From positions 50,609 through 114,608 of the forward strand of contig NZ_DLFW01000038.1 in assembly GCF_002482385.1 (NCBI RefSeq): 64,000 nt of DNA, written 5' to 3'. Source of the DNA: Dysgonomonas sp. UBA7710. GTDB lineage: Bacteria > Bacteroidota > Bacteroidia > Bacteroidales > Dysgonomonadaceae. Within the stretch, counting starts at the first letter, position 1. Each line of letters opens with the position of its first letter. Below, one piece after another: positions 52,353 to 61,321 of this stretch. The position numbers and the translations under genes were made by a program. The notes beneath the pieces were generated by a model, which was not told where the DNA came from, ran no database searches, and worked only from the letters and a program-made list of their open reading frames with translations.

Positions 52353-53183
52353 ATGGAAAACCGCAAACTGATTTATATACATATTCTTATTGCGTCATCA
52401 GCAGCCATTGCTCTATATATATGTATAAAGCCGCTGGTGGATGTATCCGAATATGTATTGATAACAGACTCTGCCATATCGGGAACCGTACTTTCGGGCT
52501 TGCTTCTTTTGTTAAGGAATATAGCGCAATACAGTCGTATTTCTTCATTTCCGGTTAGGCAGCAGCTTATCAATTACAGCGCATTGGCTATACTTTTTGT
52601 AGCATGCTGGATCTGTATCGAATTTCTGGTACTATATCTGGTATTTCCCGAAGGAGACTGGGCCGATCTAGTGCACACGGTTCCGATACGCATTGTAGTG
52701 GCATTACTGATATACAGCCTTACAATAGCGACATTTACACGAATGTACATACCGGAAGATAAGATTGCCGATATAACGATTGATGATGAGAAAGGAGGCA
52801 AAGAACTTCCGGGCAGTATACCGGAATCGGCAATTGAGACCGAAAGTAATGAAATACTGGAACGTATAGCCGTAAAAAACGGACAAAAAATAGATGTGGT
52901 TCTGGTATCCGAAATCATACACTTACAGGCCGAAGGCGATTATGTAATGATACACTCTACTAAAGGCAAATTCCTGAAAGAACAAACTATGAAATCGTTC
53001 GAAAGCGGCTTGCCTCAGGATAAATTTGTACGGGTACACCGTTCCAGCATAGTCAATATAGAATTTATATCCCAGATAGAACTCTATGACAAGCAAAGCC
53101 AGTTACTGAAACTGAAAAACGGAGGGCAGGTGCGGATAAGCCTGAGTGGGTATAAGGCATTGAAGAAGACACTGGGTCTGTAA
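52353..53183 (+). CDS. Membrane-anchored LytTR-family transcription regulator
   Basis: 276 residues. Four N-terminal helices (about 5-25, 37-57, 70-95, 105-127), a short acidic linker, and a C-terminal LytTR DNA-binding domain (about 175-276: VLVSEIIHLQAEGDYVMIHS, then FVRVHRSSIVNIEFISQIEL). There is no receiver domain, so signalling would be direct through the membrane part. The operon with a LiaF-like protein suggests an envelope-stress switch in which the LiaF-like protein is the sensor or brake (inference). Confidence 0.88.
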   Translation: MENRKLIYIHILIASSAAIALYICIKPLVDVSEYVLITDSAISGTVLSGLLLLLRNIAQYSRISSFPVRQQLINYSALAILFVACWICIEFLVLYLVFPEGDWADLVHTVPIRIVVALLIYSLTIATFTRMYIPEDKIADITIDDEKGGKELPGSIPESAIETESNEILERIAVKNGQKIDVVLVSEIIHLQAEGDYVMIHSTKGKFLKEQTMKSFESGLPQDKFVRVHRSSIVNIEFISQIELYDKQSQLLKLKNGGQVRISLSGYKALKKTLGL

Positions 53184-53191
53184 AATAGAAA

Positions 53192-53219
53192 AGCCTGAAT
53201 TCCGGTATGGATTCAGGCT
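53192..53219. terminator. Bidirectional terminator between LytTR and ecotin genes
   Basis: Perfect 9-bp stem (AGCCTGAAT / ATTCAGGCT) with a 10-nt loop and T-rich plus-strand flank, between convergent genes. Confidence 0.85.
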
Positions 53220-53241
53220 CCTTCTTTTATATTACTAACAC

Positions 53242-53736
53242 TTACTTCTCTACCGAACTTTTTTCTTTATCGGCTTTCCATATTCTGTATTTCACCTCAT
53301 AACCCTTTGGTGCATATACTACAATTGGCAATTTGCTGTTGTATCTTACAATAAGAGTCTGGCCGCTTACAAACTTGTTTTCGTTTGGTTTGTTACAAGC
53401 CATCATTGTAGAACGGGTTTGCCCGTCAGAAGTAAACTCATAATAAGTATATCCCCAACCTTGCAGGTCTTTTTCCTCCAGTTTACCCATGAGCGAGTGA
53501 TGATTACAATCTACGCTCATCACTTTTCCCGGGATAATTTCTACTTTGTATAATGATTCGTCAGATTTCTTTTTCATTTCTATTACGTGTCTTACCATTC
53601 CTTCTCCGGCATTAGGGAACGGGGCCAGAACCTTTTCTATATCATTATTTTTATCCTGTGCATTCATCGAAGTTGTGAATGATAATAATACGGCTACCGA
53701 AAGTAGTGTCAGCATTGTTTTTGTTAAGTTCTTCAT
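53242..53736 (-). CDS. Ecotin-family periplasmic serine protease inhibitor
   Basis: 164 residues with a signal peptide (cleavage near MNAQD, about residue 27). The body matches ecotin closely: EKVLAPFPNAGEGMVRHVIE, VDCNHHSLMGKLEEKDLQGWGYTYYEF, the reactive loop STMMAC with Met111 as probable P1, and RYNSKLPIVVYAPKGYEVKYRIWKA. Cys77 and Cys114 should form the conserved disulphide. Ecotin inhibits trypsin-, chymotrypsin- and elastase-like proteases, so it may protect the cell from host or competitor proteases. It is transcribed alone. Confidence 0.93.
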   Translation of the reverse strand: MKNLTKTMLTLLSVAVLLSFTTSMNAQDKNNDIEKVLAPFPNAGEGMVRHVIEMKKKSDESLYKVEIIPGKVMSVDCNHHSLMGKLEEKDLQGWGYTYYEFTSDGQTRSTMMACNKPNENKFVSGQTLIVRYNSKLPIVVYAPKGYEVKYRIWKADKEKSSVEK

Positions 53737-53974
53737 TTTTCCTTATTTTTAATTAATACCTATATTTAGTCATTTATACTGTATAGATGAATAAATTGTT
53801 AAAAAGCTGCATCTATATCTCCGGTTAGTTAACATCCGGACAGACCGATTTGTTTATATAATCTTCTTAACATGGAAAATAGAAACGAATTAATTTATAA
53901 AAAAAATATCTTTTCCTTTTTAGTTTTTATCTTTGCATCCTGATATTCCGAAAAAATATAAAACAATATACTAT
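53737..53974. promoter_or_regulatory. Divergent promoter region between ecotin and metG
   Basis: A TATCTTTG -7 box for metG lies at 53928-53935, 40 bases before the ATG at 53975. An in-frame TTG at 53933 sits inside it and is not a start. No T-box or other riboswitch is recognised. Confidence 0.5.
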
Positions 53975-56017
53975 ATGACTAAGAAATTCAAAAGAACCCT
54001 CGTTACATCGGCCCTCCCCTATGCCAACGGGCCTGTTCATATCGGGCATCTGGCAGGCGTTTATATCCCTGCCGACATTTATGTGCGTTACCTCAGGCTG
54101 AAAGGTCAGGAAGTAATACACATCGGAGGTTCTGACGAACATGGCGTACCTATTACCATACGCGCCAAGAAAGAAGGTGTGACGCCACAGGATATCGTAG
54201 ATAAATATCATGCTATAATCAAAAAATCGTTTGAGGACTTCGGCATATCTTTCGATATCTATTCGCGTACAAGTTCGGAGATACATAAGCAAACAGCTTC
54301 TGACTTTTTCCTCAAACTATACCAAAGCGGAGATTTTGAAGAAAAGACAAGTGAACAATATTTCGACGAAGAAGCGCAAATGTTCCTTGCCGACCGCTAT
54401 ATAATGGGTGAATGCCCGCATTGCGGCAATCCGAACGCATACGGAGACCAGTGTGAATCGTGCGGAACATCTTTAAGCCCTACCGACCTGAAGAACCCCC
54501 GTTCCACAATTTCAGGTTCGACACCTGTAATGCGCGAAACAAAACACTGGTACCTGCCTCTCGATAAGCATGAGGCATGGCTCCGTCAATGGATACTCGA
54601 AGACCACAAAGAATGGAAGCCGAACGTGTACGGTCAATGCAAATCATGGCTCGATATGGGATTACAACCCCGTGCCGTAAGCCGCGACCTCGATTGGGGT
54701 GTACCTATTCCTCTGCCGGATGCCAAGGGAAAAGTGCTTTATGTATGGTTTGATGCACCTATCGGTTATATATCGAATACAAAAGAATTGTTACCTGACA
54801 GCTGGGAGAAATGGTGGAAATCGGAAGATACAAAATTGCTTCACTTTATCGGCAAGGACAATATCGTATTCCATTGCATTGTATTCCCGGCCATGCTGAA
54901 AGCAGAAGGCTCGTTTATCTTACCTGAAAACGTTCCGGCAAACGAATTCCTGAATCTCGAAGGAGATAAAATATCCACATCACGCAACTGGGCTGTATGG
55001 CTGCATGAGTACCTCGACGATTTTCCGGGACAGCAGGATATCCTGCGTTATGTGCTTACGGCAAATGCTCCTGAAACTAAGGATAATGACTTTACGTGGA
55101 AAGACTTTCAGGCTCGTAACAACAACGAACTGGTTGCCATACTCGGAAACTTCATCAACCGTGCGCTGGTACTTACTCAAAAATATTTCGACAACAAAGT
55201 CCCACAAATACACGAGTTGACCGATTACGACAAAGAAACCCTGAAAGAATTTGCCGATGTAAAAGAAGTGGTGGAATCGTATCTTGAGACATTCCGTTTC
55301 CGCGACGCACTGAAAGAAGCAATGAACCTGGCCCGTATCGGGAATAAGTACCTGGCAGACACCGAGCCGTGGAAAGTGGCTAAAACAGATATGGCACGCG
55401 TGGAAACTATAATGAATATCGCATTACAACTGACTGCAAATTTGTCTATTGCCTTCGAACCATTCCTACCGTTCAGCGTGCAGAAAATCCGGCAGTTTAT
55501 CAATAAGGATAATCTGACATGGGAGCAACTGGGCAGAATAGATTTATTACCGGCAGGCCATCAGTTGAACCCGTCAGAACTGCTATTCTCTAAGATAGAG
55601 GATGAAACGATCGAAAAACAAATACAAAAGTTGCTTGACACAAAGAAAGCCAATGAACAGGCTGTGGAGATAAAGGTTGCTCCTCAGAAAGAAAATATAG
55701 CATTCGATGATTTTGCCAAGCTCGACCTTCGTGTAGGTAAAGTATTGGAATGCATAAAAGTGCCGAAAGCTGATAAACTGCTCCAGTTCCTTATAGATGA
55801 CGGAATGGGCAAACGTACAATCATATCGGGTATCGCCGCATGGTATAAACCCGAAGACCTTGTAGGCAAACAGGTATGCTTTGTTGCTAACCTTGAACCG
55901 CGTAAACTGAAAGGAGTGGAATCGCAGGGAATGTTATTGTCTGTGGAAGACAGTGATGGAACACTATCATTGATACAGCCGCCTAAAGACGTAACTCCGG
56001 GCAGCCAGATAGGATAA
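53975..56017 (+). CDS. metG: Methionyl-tRNA synthetase with C-terminal tRNA-binding domain
   Basis: 680 residues from the ATG at 53975. HIGH-type motif in LPYANGPVHIGHLAGVYIPA, a zinc knuckle at about 148-165 (CPHC and CESC), and the KMSKS-type loop as KISTSRN at about 331-337. After the anticodon-binding domain, residues about 570-680 form an EMAP-like tRNA-binding OB fold (DLRVGKVLECIKVPKADKLL). It is the long dimeric form of MetRS. Single gene, with a hairpin after it. Confidence 0.98.
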   Translation: MTKKFKRTLVTSALPYANGPVHIGHLAGVYIPADIYVRYLRLKGQEVIHIGGSDEHGVPITIRAKKEGVTPQDIVDKYHAIIKKSFEDFGISFDIYSRTSSEIHKQTASDFFLKLYQSGDFEEKTSEQYFDEEAQMFLADRYIMGECPHCGNPNAYGDQCESCGTSLSPTDLKNPRSTISGSTPVMRETKHWYLPLDKHEAWLRQWILEDHKEWKPNVYGQCKSWLDMGLQPRAVSRDLDWGVPIPLPDAKGKVLYVWFDAPIGYISNTKELLPDSWEKWWKSEDTKLLHFIGKDNIVFHCIVFPAMLKAEGSFILPENVPANEFLNLEGDKISTSRNWAVWLHEYLDDFPGQQDILRYVLTANAPETKDNDFTWKDFQARNNNELVAILGNFINRALVLTQKYFDNKVPQIHELTDYDKETLKEFADVKEVVESYLETFRFRDALKEAMNLARIGNKYLADTEPWKVAKTDMARVETIMNIALQLTANLSIAFEPFLPFSVQKIRQFINKDNLTWEQLGRIDLLPAGHQLNPSELLFSKIEDETIEKQIQKLLDTKKANEQAVEIKVAPQKENIAFDDFAKLDLRVGKVLECIKVPKADKLLQFLIDDGMGKRTIISGIAAWYKPEDLVGKQVCFVANLEPRKLKGVESQGMLLSVEDSDGTLSLIQPPKDVTPGSQIG

Positions 56018-56035
56018 TAATTTAATGAAATAATG

Positions 56036-56076
56036 TGCCGGTATGCCAATGTAGAATGGGGTATCGGCAACTTTTT
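56036..56076 (+). terminator. Hairpin terminator of metG
   Basis: TGCCGGTAT (56036-56044) pairs with GTATCGGCA (56061-56069) with two G-U pairs, and three further pairs with one mismatch lie inside. A short T-run follows (ACTTTTTATT). Confidence 0.6.
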
Positions 56077-58654
56077 ATTCCGAAAGGATAATAGAATCAT
56101 ATTTGAGTTGCGGTTCTTCGTTCAAAATGCTCTTATAATCCAGACAAAATTTATCATAGCATTGTTTTGACAAACCTTTCTGTCCCAGTTTATATAGACT
56201 CCGGCATTTGATCTGCACGGAATCTTCGTCTATACTATCATGGATAAGTATTACATCTGCCAACTTTATCAACAGCCGGAAATCGTCTTTTATTTCTCCT
56301 GTTTTTGCCGCTTTCAGTAAGGTATTGATAAGCAAATCCGAGTAACCGGACTGATATTTATCCGCCCATCTCTTATCTATATTCGGCAGCAACAAACCTG
56401 CCGATGCAATTTCAATAATTTTTTCTATCACAGCTTTATCGATCATGCTATCAGCAGATGATATCCCATGTAGCAGATGCATTACAGTCACATAATCGCA
56501 AAAGGTATCTTCCCCGATACTGACATGCCAGTAACTGTTATCTTTCTGAAAAGTTACATCGCCTATTTCCTGAAGAAGAAGTCGTAGTTTACGGATATTT
56601 ACATTCCGGTTGTTTGTCGCCTTGTTCTTATCCATATCAAACCAGAACTGCTCATCCAAACGCTCGGATGTTATTCCTTTTCCCGTAGTAATATATTCGA
56701 GTAAGCACATAAGGAACATTTGCCTGATTACCGGAGTGAAGAGACCTGTTATATCATTTCCTTCCCTGTCGAAGATCTGAAAACCACCCAGCAACGATAT
56801 CATTGCGCGTTTCTTTTCTTTATGTACATGAGTAGCCCGGGATAATATAGGGGCAGGAATAAACTCTTTATCTTCAACAACAGACGACAACCGGGCTTTC
56901 CCCGTGCGATTCTTTCTTAACAGATAGATTACCAGAAGAATTACAATAACTAACAATCCTATAATTATATAAGTTACCGGAGAATTACCGAATATATTGT
57001 TTGTACTGCGCACCTGCAAAATATCGGCTTGTGATAATGGCGGATAAAGTAATGAATATATACCGATTTCAAATGTTCCCCCTTCTGTCCTTTGTAATAT
57101 AACCGCATATATCCCGGAATTCTTATATCTGAACATATCGCAAAAAGACTCGGTATCCTGAAAATTGTATGGTATGGAATCGGATAGGAACCGGAAAGAA
57201 AAGTCATTCATATTCACTTCCATCAGGCGTATAGAGGATTTATAAACATCGCTTCTGTTGGCAAGGGTATAAAACTTATTCTCCCCCACATTGATTATCA
57301 TCGAATTACCAAAAACATAAGGCTGCTGCATCCCGGTCAATGTGCCCAGTTCCTTACTTGTCTTATTCCTTGTATCGATCAATTGAAGATCATATATATT
57401 GTAGGAAGAAGCCTCCTGCAATCCGGTCTTGCTCCCATATCCCCCGAATACGAGTATCTGTCCATCTCCCAGATACCCCATCGAAGACAAATAGCGGGGG
57501 CTTAATTGGTTAATAAGGTCATTTGTTTCCCACTCTCCTGTATCTAAATTATAGGTTGATAAAGCGGCACTATATCTATATAAACCATAACCGCCAAATA
57601 CCACCAACTGATTTGTATCCGGATTTATAAACTTGTTGTGGTGCTGAATATACAAAGACATATCCGACGGACTGCCCGACCAGATATTGGTATCAAAGTT
57701 ATATAACATCAGTTCGGGATGGCTTATACTGTATGAGACTAACCTATCGGCTTTATAGTCGTAAATAAGATAACTGGATGCACCCTGAAAAGGCCTGCCA
57801 TTATTAACCTTTATACGTTGTACCGACTTATTATTCAGATGCATTATATATAAGCTATCATTTGTGGCTACAAATACTCTGTTATTAATAGAATCCGTTG
57901 CAATCTGGGGATAAATATTCCTGGTAATCAAACTCATGTCCTTATTCCAGTTTGTATGCCGGTCTATTTCCCAAATGCCATTCGATACTGTGGCCCTGTA
58001 TCCATTGGTATCATCATATACGGCAGCTACATCATGCCGGCCCATATCCCATCTACGGACAATTTTTCCTTTATCATCTTTGATTTCTATATTTTTTACC
58101 GACATAGGAGGAACATCAGACGTATAGAAAAACTTATGCCTGTTAGCCCCAAAGTATATCTTTTCGATAGTAGATATTCCCAACGAATTATCCGGTGTAT
58201 CAATCAATATTTCTTCTCCACCTATGGAAAATGTTACTGAGCCTGTACGAACCTCTATCTTTACTTTCACCCATTTGTCTTCCAGTTGTTTGCGTTCATA
58301 TTTATATTCCGATGAGGCTTTTGTATTATGTATGCCGTTAAGTATGAAATTGATGCGATTATTCCCCAGATAAGATGTCATATCCAGACTTGTGGTATCA
58401 TTTGCTATAATCCTGAATATATATCCGTATGTATGGTTACTGTTTATAAGTTTAAGATCAAATTCGAGTGTATATCCTTTTGAGAGTTTTAAAAACCCAT
58501 CGGGGAGTAAATCAAGGGAAGTCCTGTCGTCTTTATTTACCTCATGTGACTTAAAGTTCAATCCATATGAAAAGTTCTTATCCATATCTTTGGATTGTGA
58601 GATAATAGTAAGGAAAGGACAAAAAATAAAAACAAAAAGTATGGAAATTTTCAT
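56075..58654 (-). CDS. Membrane-bound kelch-type sensor with cytoplasmic SARP-like regulator domain
   Basis: 859 residues from the ATG at 58654 (MKISILFVFIFCPFLTIISQ, a signal peptide); an in-frame GTG at 58678 is less likely. Residues about 30-200 look like a laminin-G/concanavalin-like domain (LEFDLKLINSNHTYGYIFRI). Kelch-like repeats follow at about 230-540 (NQLVVFGGYGLYRYSAALST, GQILVFGGYGSKTG). One transmembrane helix lies at about 558-580. The cytoplasmic part begins ISLLGGFQIFDREGNDITGLF, a winged-helix of the SARP/OmpR type (about 618-718, with RNVNIRKLRLLLQEIGDV), and ends with an alpha-helical BTAD-like domain. It should sense a periplasmic ligand and bind DNA. It is divergent from two GH92 genes, its likely targets. 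Confidence 0.82.
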   Translation of the reverse strand: MKISILFVFIFCPFLTIISQSKDMDKNFSYGLNFKSHEVNKDDRTSLDLLPDGFLKLSKGYTLEFDLKLINSNHTYGYIFRIIANDTTSLDMTSYLGNNRINFILNGIHNTKASSEYKYERKQLEDKWVKVKIEVRTGSVTFSIGGEEILIDTPDNSLGISTIEKIYFGANRHKFFYTSDVPPMSVKNIEIKDDKGKIVRRWDMGRHDVAAVYDDTNGYRATVSNGIWEIDRHTNWNKDMSLITRNIYPQIATDSINNRVFVATNDSLYIMHLNNKSVQRIKVNNGRPFQGASSYLIYDYKADRLVSYSISHPELMLYNFDTNIWSGSPSDMSLYIQHHNKFINPDTNQLVVFGGYGLYRYSAALSTYNLDTGEWETNDLINQLSPRYLSSMGYLGDGQILVFGGYGSKTGLQEASSYNIYDLQLIDTRNKTSKELGTLTGMQQPYVFGNSMIINVGENKFYTLANRSDVYKSSIRLMEVNMNDFSFRFLSDSIPYNFQDTESFCDMFRYKNSGIYAVILQRTEGGTFEIGIYSLLYPPLSQADILQVRSTNNIFGNSPVTYIIIGLLVIVILLVIYLLRKNRTGKARLSSVVEDKEFIPAPILSRATHVHKEKKRAMISLLGGFQIFDREGNDITGLFTPVIRQMFLMCLLEYITTGKGITSERLDEQFWFDMDKNKATNNRNVNIRKLRLLLQEIGDVTFQKDNSYWHVSIGEDTFCDYVTVMHLLHGISSADSMIDKAVIEKIIEIASAGLLLPNIDKRWADKYQSGYSDLLINTLLKAAKTGEIKDDFRLLIKLADVILIHDSIDEDSVQIKCRSLYKLGQKGLSKQCYDKFCLDYKSILNEEPQLKYDSIILSE

Positions 58655-59025
58655 CTTATTTCTTTTAAGGTATCGCACATGTACAAAATTATATAAAATT
58701 AGTTATTCATAATTAGATACAAAATTTTAATTACTCATTCAAAACCAACCCATTGAAAAGTTCTCTTAAACTGAATCAAACCTAAAATACTATCCATCAA
58801 TACAATTACACTTCAAACTAGTAATAAAGAATTATCTTATTGTATATTTTAACGAACAGGCTATAGGTATACAAACAAGACAAAAGTGTTCCTTTTCATG
58901 CCAATTAATAATTAATTAAGATTCCGGTTAATAGTCTAAATCTAAGTTTGTATAATATGTTTACAGCTTACATTAACCCTGAAATCGAATTAGGCCTTTA
59001 TTTGAATATAACATTCCAATAAAAT
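58655..59025. other. Divergent intergenic region between the SARP-type regulator and GH92 genes
   Basis: 371 AT-rich bases. TTTG at 58947-58950 with TACATTAA 18 bp further is a weak promoter candidate for the GH92 operon. No convincing operator was found. No gene or RNA is seen. Confidence 0.5.
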
Positions 59026-61293
59026 ATGAAGAAAAGTACATTCGTCTCTTATACCTTAATTTTACTGTTTTTACTAACAAGCAATATAAATGCCCAGAAT
59101 AAAAGCCAGCCTGTAGATTTTGTAAATCCGTATATCGGTAACATAAGTCACCTTCTGGTACCCACGTATCCGACTGTACATCTACCCAACAGTATGCTTC
59201 GGGTATATCCCGAACGTGAAAATTACACAGGTAATACTATTGCAGGACTTCCTCTTATCGTCACAAGCCATAGGGGAAGCTCTGCCTTTAATCTGAGTCC
59301 GTATCAGGGAGGACCGGAGGATATAAAAAGCGTGATTAACTTCGGCTACGACAACGAAATTATAAAACCTTATTATTACAGTGTCGACCTCGACGATTAT
59401 AATATACATGCGCAGTATGCTCCGTCACATCAGGCAGGAATTTACTACATCGGTTTCGAAAATAGTAATGAACCCGCTTATCTGATCCTTAATACCCGGA
59501 ACGGGGAACTCAATTCGGACAAAAATACAATATACGGATATCAGAATCTTAGCAATAATACAAAAGTATATATCTATTTCGAAACTGATATACAACCCTC
59601 AGAAGTTGGAACATACAAAGGGAATACCATAAATAGCAATGAAAAAACCACCCAAGGCCGGAACGCTTTTTATGTAATGAAATATCCTGCCGGAACCAAA
59701 ATAATAAAAATACGTTATGGAGTCTCGTTTATAAGTACCGAACAGGCTAAAAATAATCTAAGGCGTGAAATAAAAGACTATGATCTGGAAAACGTAGCGC
59801 AAAAAGGCCGTGACATCTGGAATTCAACATTGGGAAAAATACAGGTTTCCGGTATCGACGAGAATGCCAAGACAGTTTTTTACACCTCTCTTTACCGCAC
59901 TTACGAACGTATGATTTGCATTTCGGAAGACGGTAAATATTTCAGTGCTTATGACAGCAAAGTCCATGATGATGAAGGCCGTCCATTCTATACCGACGAT
60001 TGGATCTGGGATACTTACCGTGCGACTCATCCGTTGCGCATAATTATCGAACCTGAAATGGAAAATGATATGGTTAACTCATACATAGTAATGACTCGCC
60101 AGATGAAAAATCCATGGATGCCAAACTTCCCCGAAGTGACGGGCGACAGCCGCCGTATGAATTCGAATCACGGGGCAGCTATGGTTGCCGATGCCTACAT
60201 AAAAGGATTGAGAGGATTCGATCTTGAAGAGGCATACAATGTGAGCAAAGCGGCAATCACCGAAAAAACACTTGCTCCCTGGTCGTCCAAACCCGCCGGA
60301 GCATTAGACCGGTTCTACAAAGAACATGGATACTTCCCGTCCTTGTCAAAGGGAGAAAAGGAAACAGCCCCGGAAGTTCACGGATGGGAAAGGCGCCAGC
60401 CTATCGCCGTTACTTTAGGCACAGTATACGACGAATGGTGCCTGTCTCTGATAGCAAAACAACTAGGTAAGAATGACGAAGCCGATTATTTCTCAAAACG
60501 CAGCTTAAACTACCATAAGGTATTTAATCCCGAGACCAGGTTTTTCCATCCTAAAGATGCATCAGGCAAATTCATGGAAGACCTTGACTACCGCTTTCCT
60601 CCGGGTATTGGCGGACGCGATGCTTATGATGAAAATAACGGATATGTATATCGCTGGGACGTGCCGCACAATATTGCAGACTTAGTGAGCATGCTCGGAG
60701 GAAAAGACGCTTTTGTAAAAGAACTTGAAGATATGTACAGCACCCCTCTGGGGAAAGGAAAGCCCGATTTTTACCATATTTACGCCGATCATAGCGGTAA
60801 TGTCGGACAATTTTCGATGGGCAACGAGCCTTCGATGCACATTCCGTATTTATACAATTATGCAGGACAGCCATGGCGTACGCAAAAGCGTGTGCATACG
60901 TTGCTCAATCAATGGTTCAGAAACGATCTGATGGGTATTCCCGGCGATGAAGACGGAGGCGGACTCACTGCATTTGTCGTATTTTCGCAGATCGGATTTT
61001 ATCCCGTTACCCCCGGATTACCAATGTATGTAATAGGAAGTCCGACTTTCGAGAGTGCAAAACTGGATATCGGCAACGGGAAATCATTTGAAGTGGTAGC
61101 AATCAGCTATTCTCCTGAAAATAAATACATCCAATCAGCAAAGTTGAATGGTAAAGATTGGAATAAATCATGGTTCTCACATGAAGAACTGATGCGTGGA
61201 GGAAAGCTCGAACTGGTTATGGGAAAACATCCGAATAAAGAATGGGCTTCAGACGATAATGCTGTGCCGCCATCATTCAGCATGAATAAATAA
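59026..61293 (+). CDS. GH92 family alpha-mannosidase (divergent member)
   Basis: 755 residues with a signal peptide (cleavage near NINAQ). GH92 enzymes are calcium-dependent exo-alpha-mannosidases that invert at the anomeric carbon. The N-terminal beta-sandwich starts VDFVNPYIGN. The probable catalytic acid is Glu536 (DENNGYVYRW, aligned with EGNxW), and the probable base aspartates are Asp641 and Asp643 (GDEDGGGLTAFVVFSQIGFYPVTPG). The usual TLEYAYDDW segment is replaced by TLGTVYDEW, and GGGLTAF stands for the common CGQMSAW, so it belongs to a divergent subfamily with possibly different specificity. It is 28 bases from the second GH92 gene. Confidence 0.92.
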   Translation: MKKSTFVSYTLILLFLLTSNINAQNKSQPVDFVNPYIGNISHLLVPTYPTVHLPNSMLRVYPERENYTGNTIAGLPLIVTSHRGSSAFNLSPYQGGPEDIKSVINFGYDNEIIKPYYYSVDLDDYNIHAQYAPSHQAGIYYIGFENSNEPAYLILNTRNGELNSDKNTIYGYQNLSNNTKVYIYFETDIQPSEVGTYKGNTINSNEKTTQGRNAFYVMKYPAGTKIIKIRYGVSFISTEQAKNNLRREIKDYDLENVAQKGRDIWNSTLGKIQVSGIDENAKTVFYTSLYRTYERMICISEDGKYFSAYDSKVHDDEGRPFYTDDWIWDTYRATHPLRIIIEPEMENDMVNSYIVMTRQMKNPWMPNFPEVTGDSRRMNSNHGAAMVADAYIKGLRGFDLEEAYNVSKAAITEKTLAPWSSKPAGALDRFYKEHGYFPSLSKGEKETAPEVHGWERRQPIAVTLGTVYDEWCLSLIAKQLGKNDEADYFSKRSLNYHKVFNPETRFFHPKDASGKFMEDLDYRFPPGIGGRDAYDENNGYVYRWDVPHNIADLVSMLGGKDAFVKELEDMYSTPLGKGKPDFYHIYADHSGNVGQFSMGNEPSMHIPYLYNYAGQPWRTQKRVHTLLNQWFRNDLMGIPGDEDGGGLTAFVVFSQIGFYPVTPGLPMYVIGSPTFESAKLDIGNGKSFEVVAISYSPENKYIQSAKLNGKDWNKSWFSHEELMRGGKLELVMGKHPNKEWASDDNAVPPSFSMNK

Positions 61294-61321
61294 AATTCAA
61301 TTACTATACTATCACACGGCT

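Noticed and set aside
60410..60440. Loss of the catalytic acid in the first GH92 enzyme (TLGTVYDEW for TLEYAYDDW)
   Set aside because: The spacing to the GDED base motif shows that the catalytic acid is the Glu of the later ENNGY/EGNSW segment, which is present in both enzymes.
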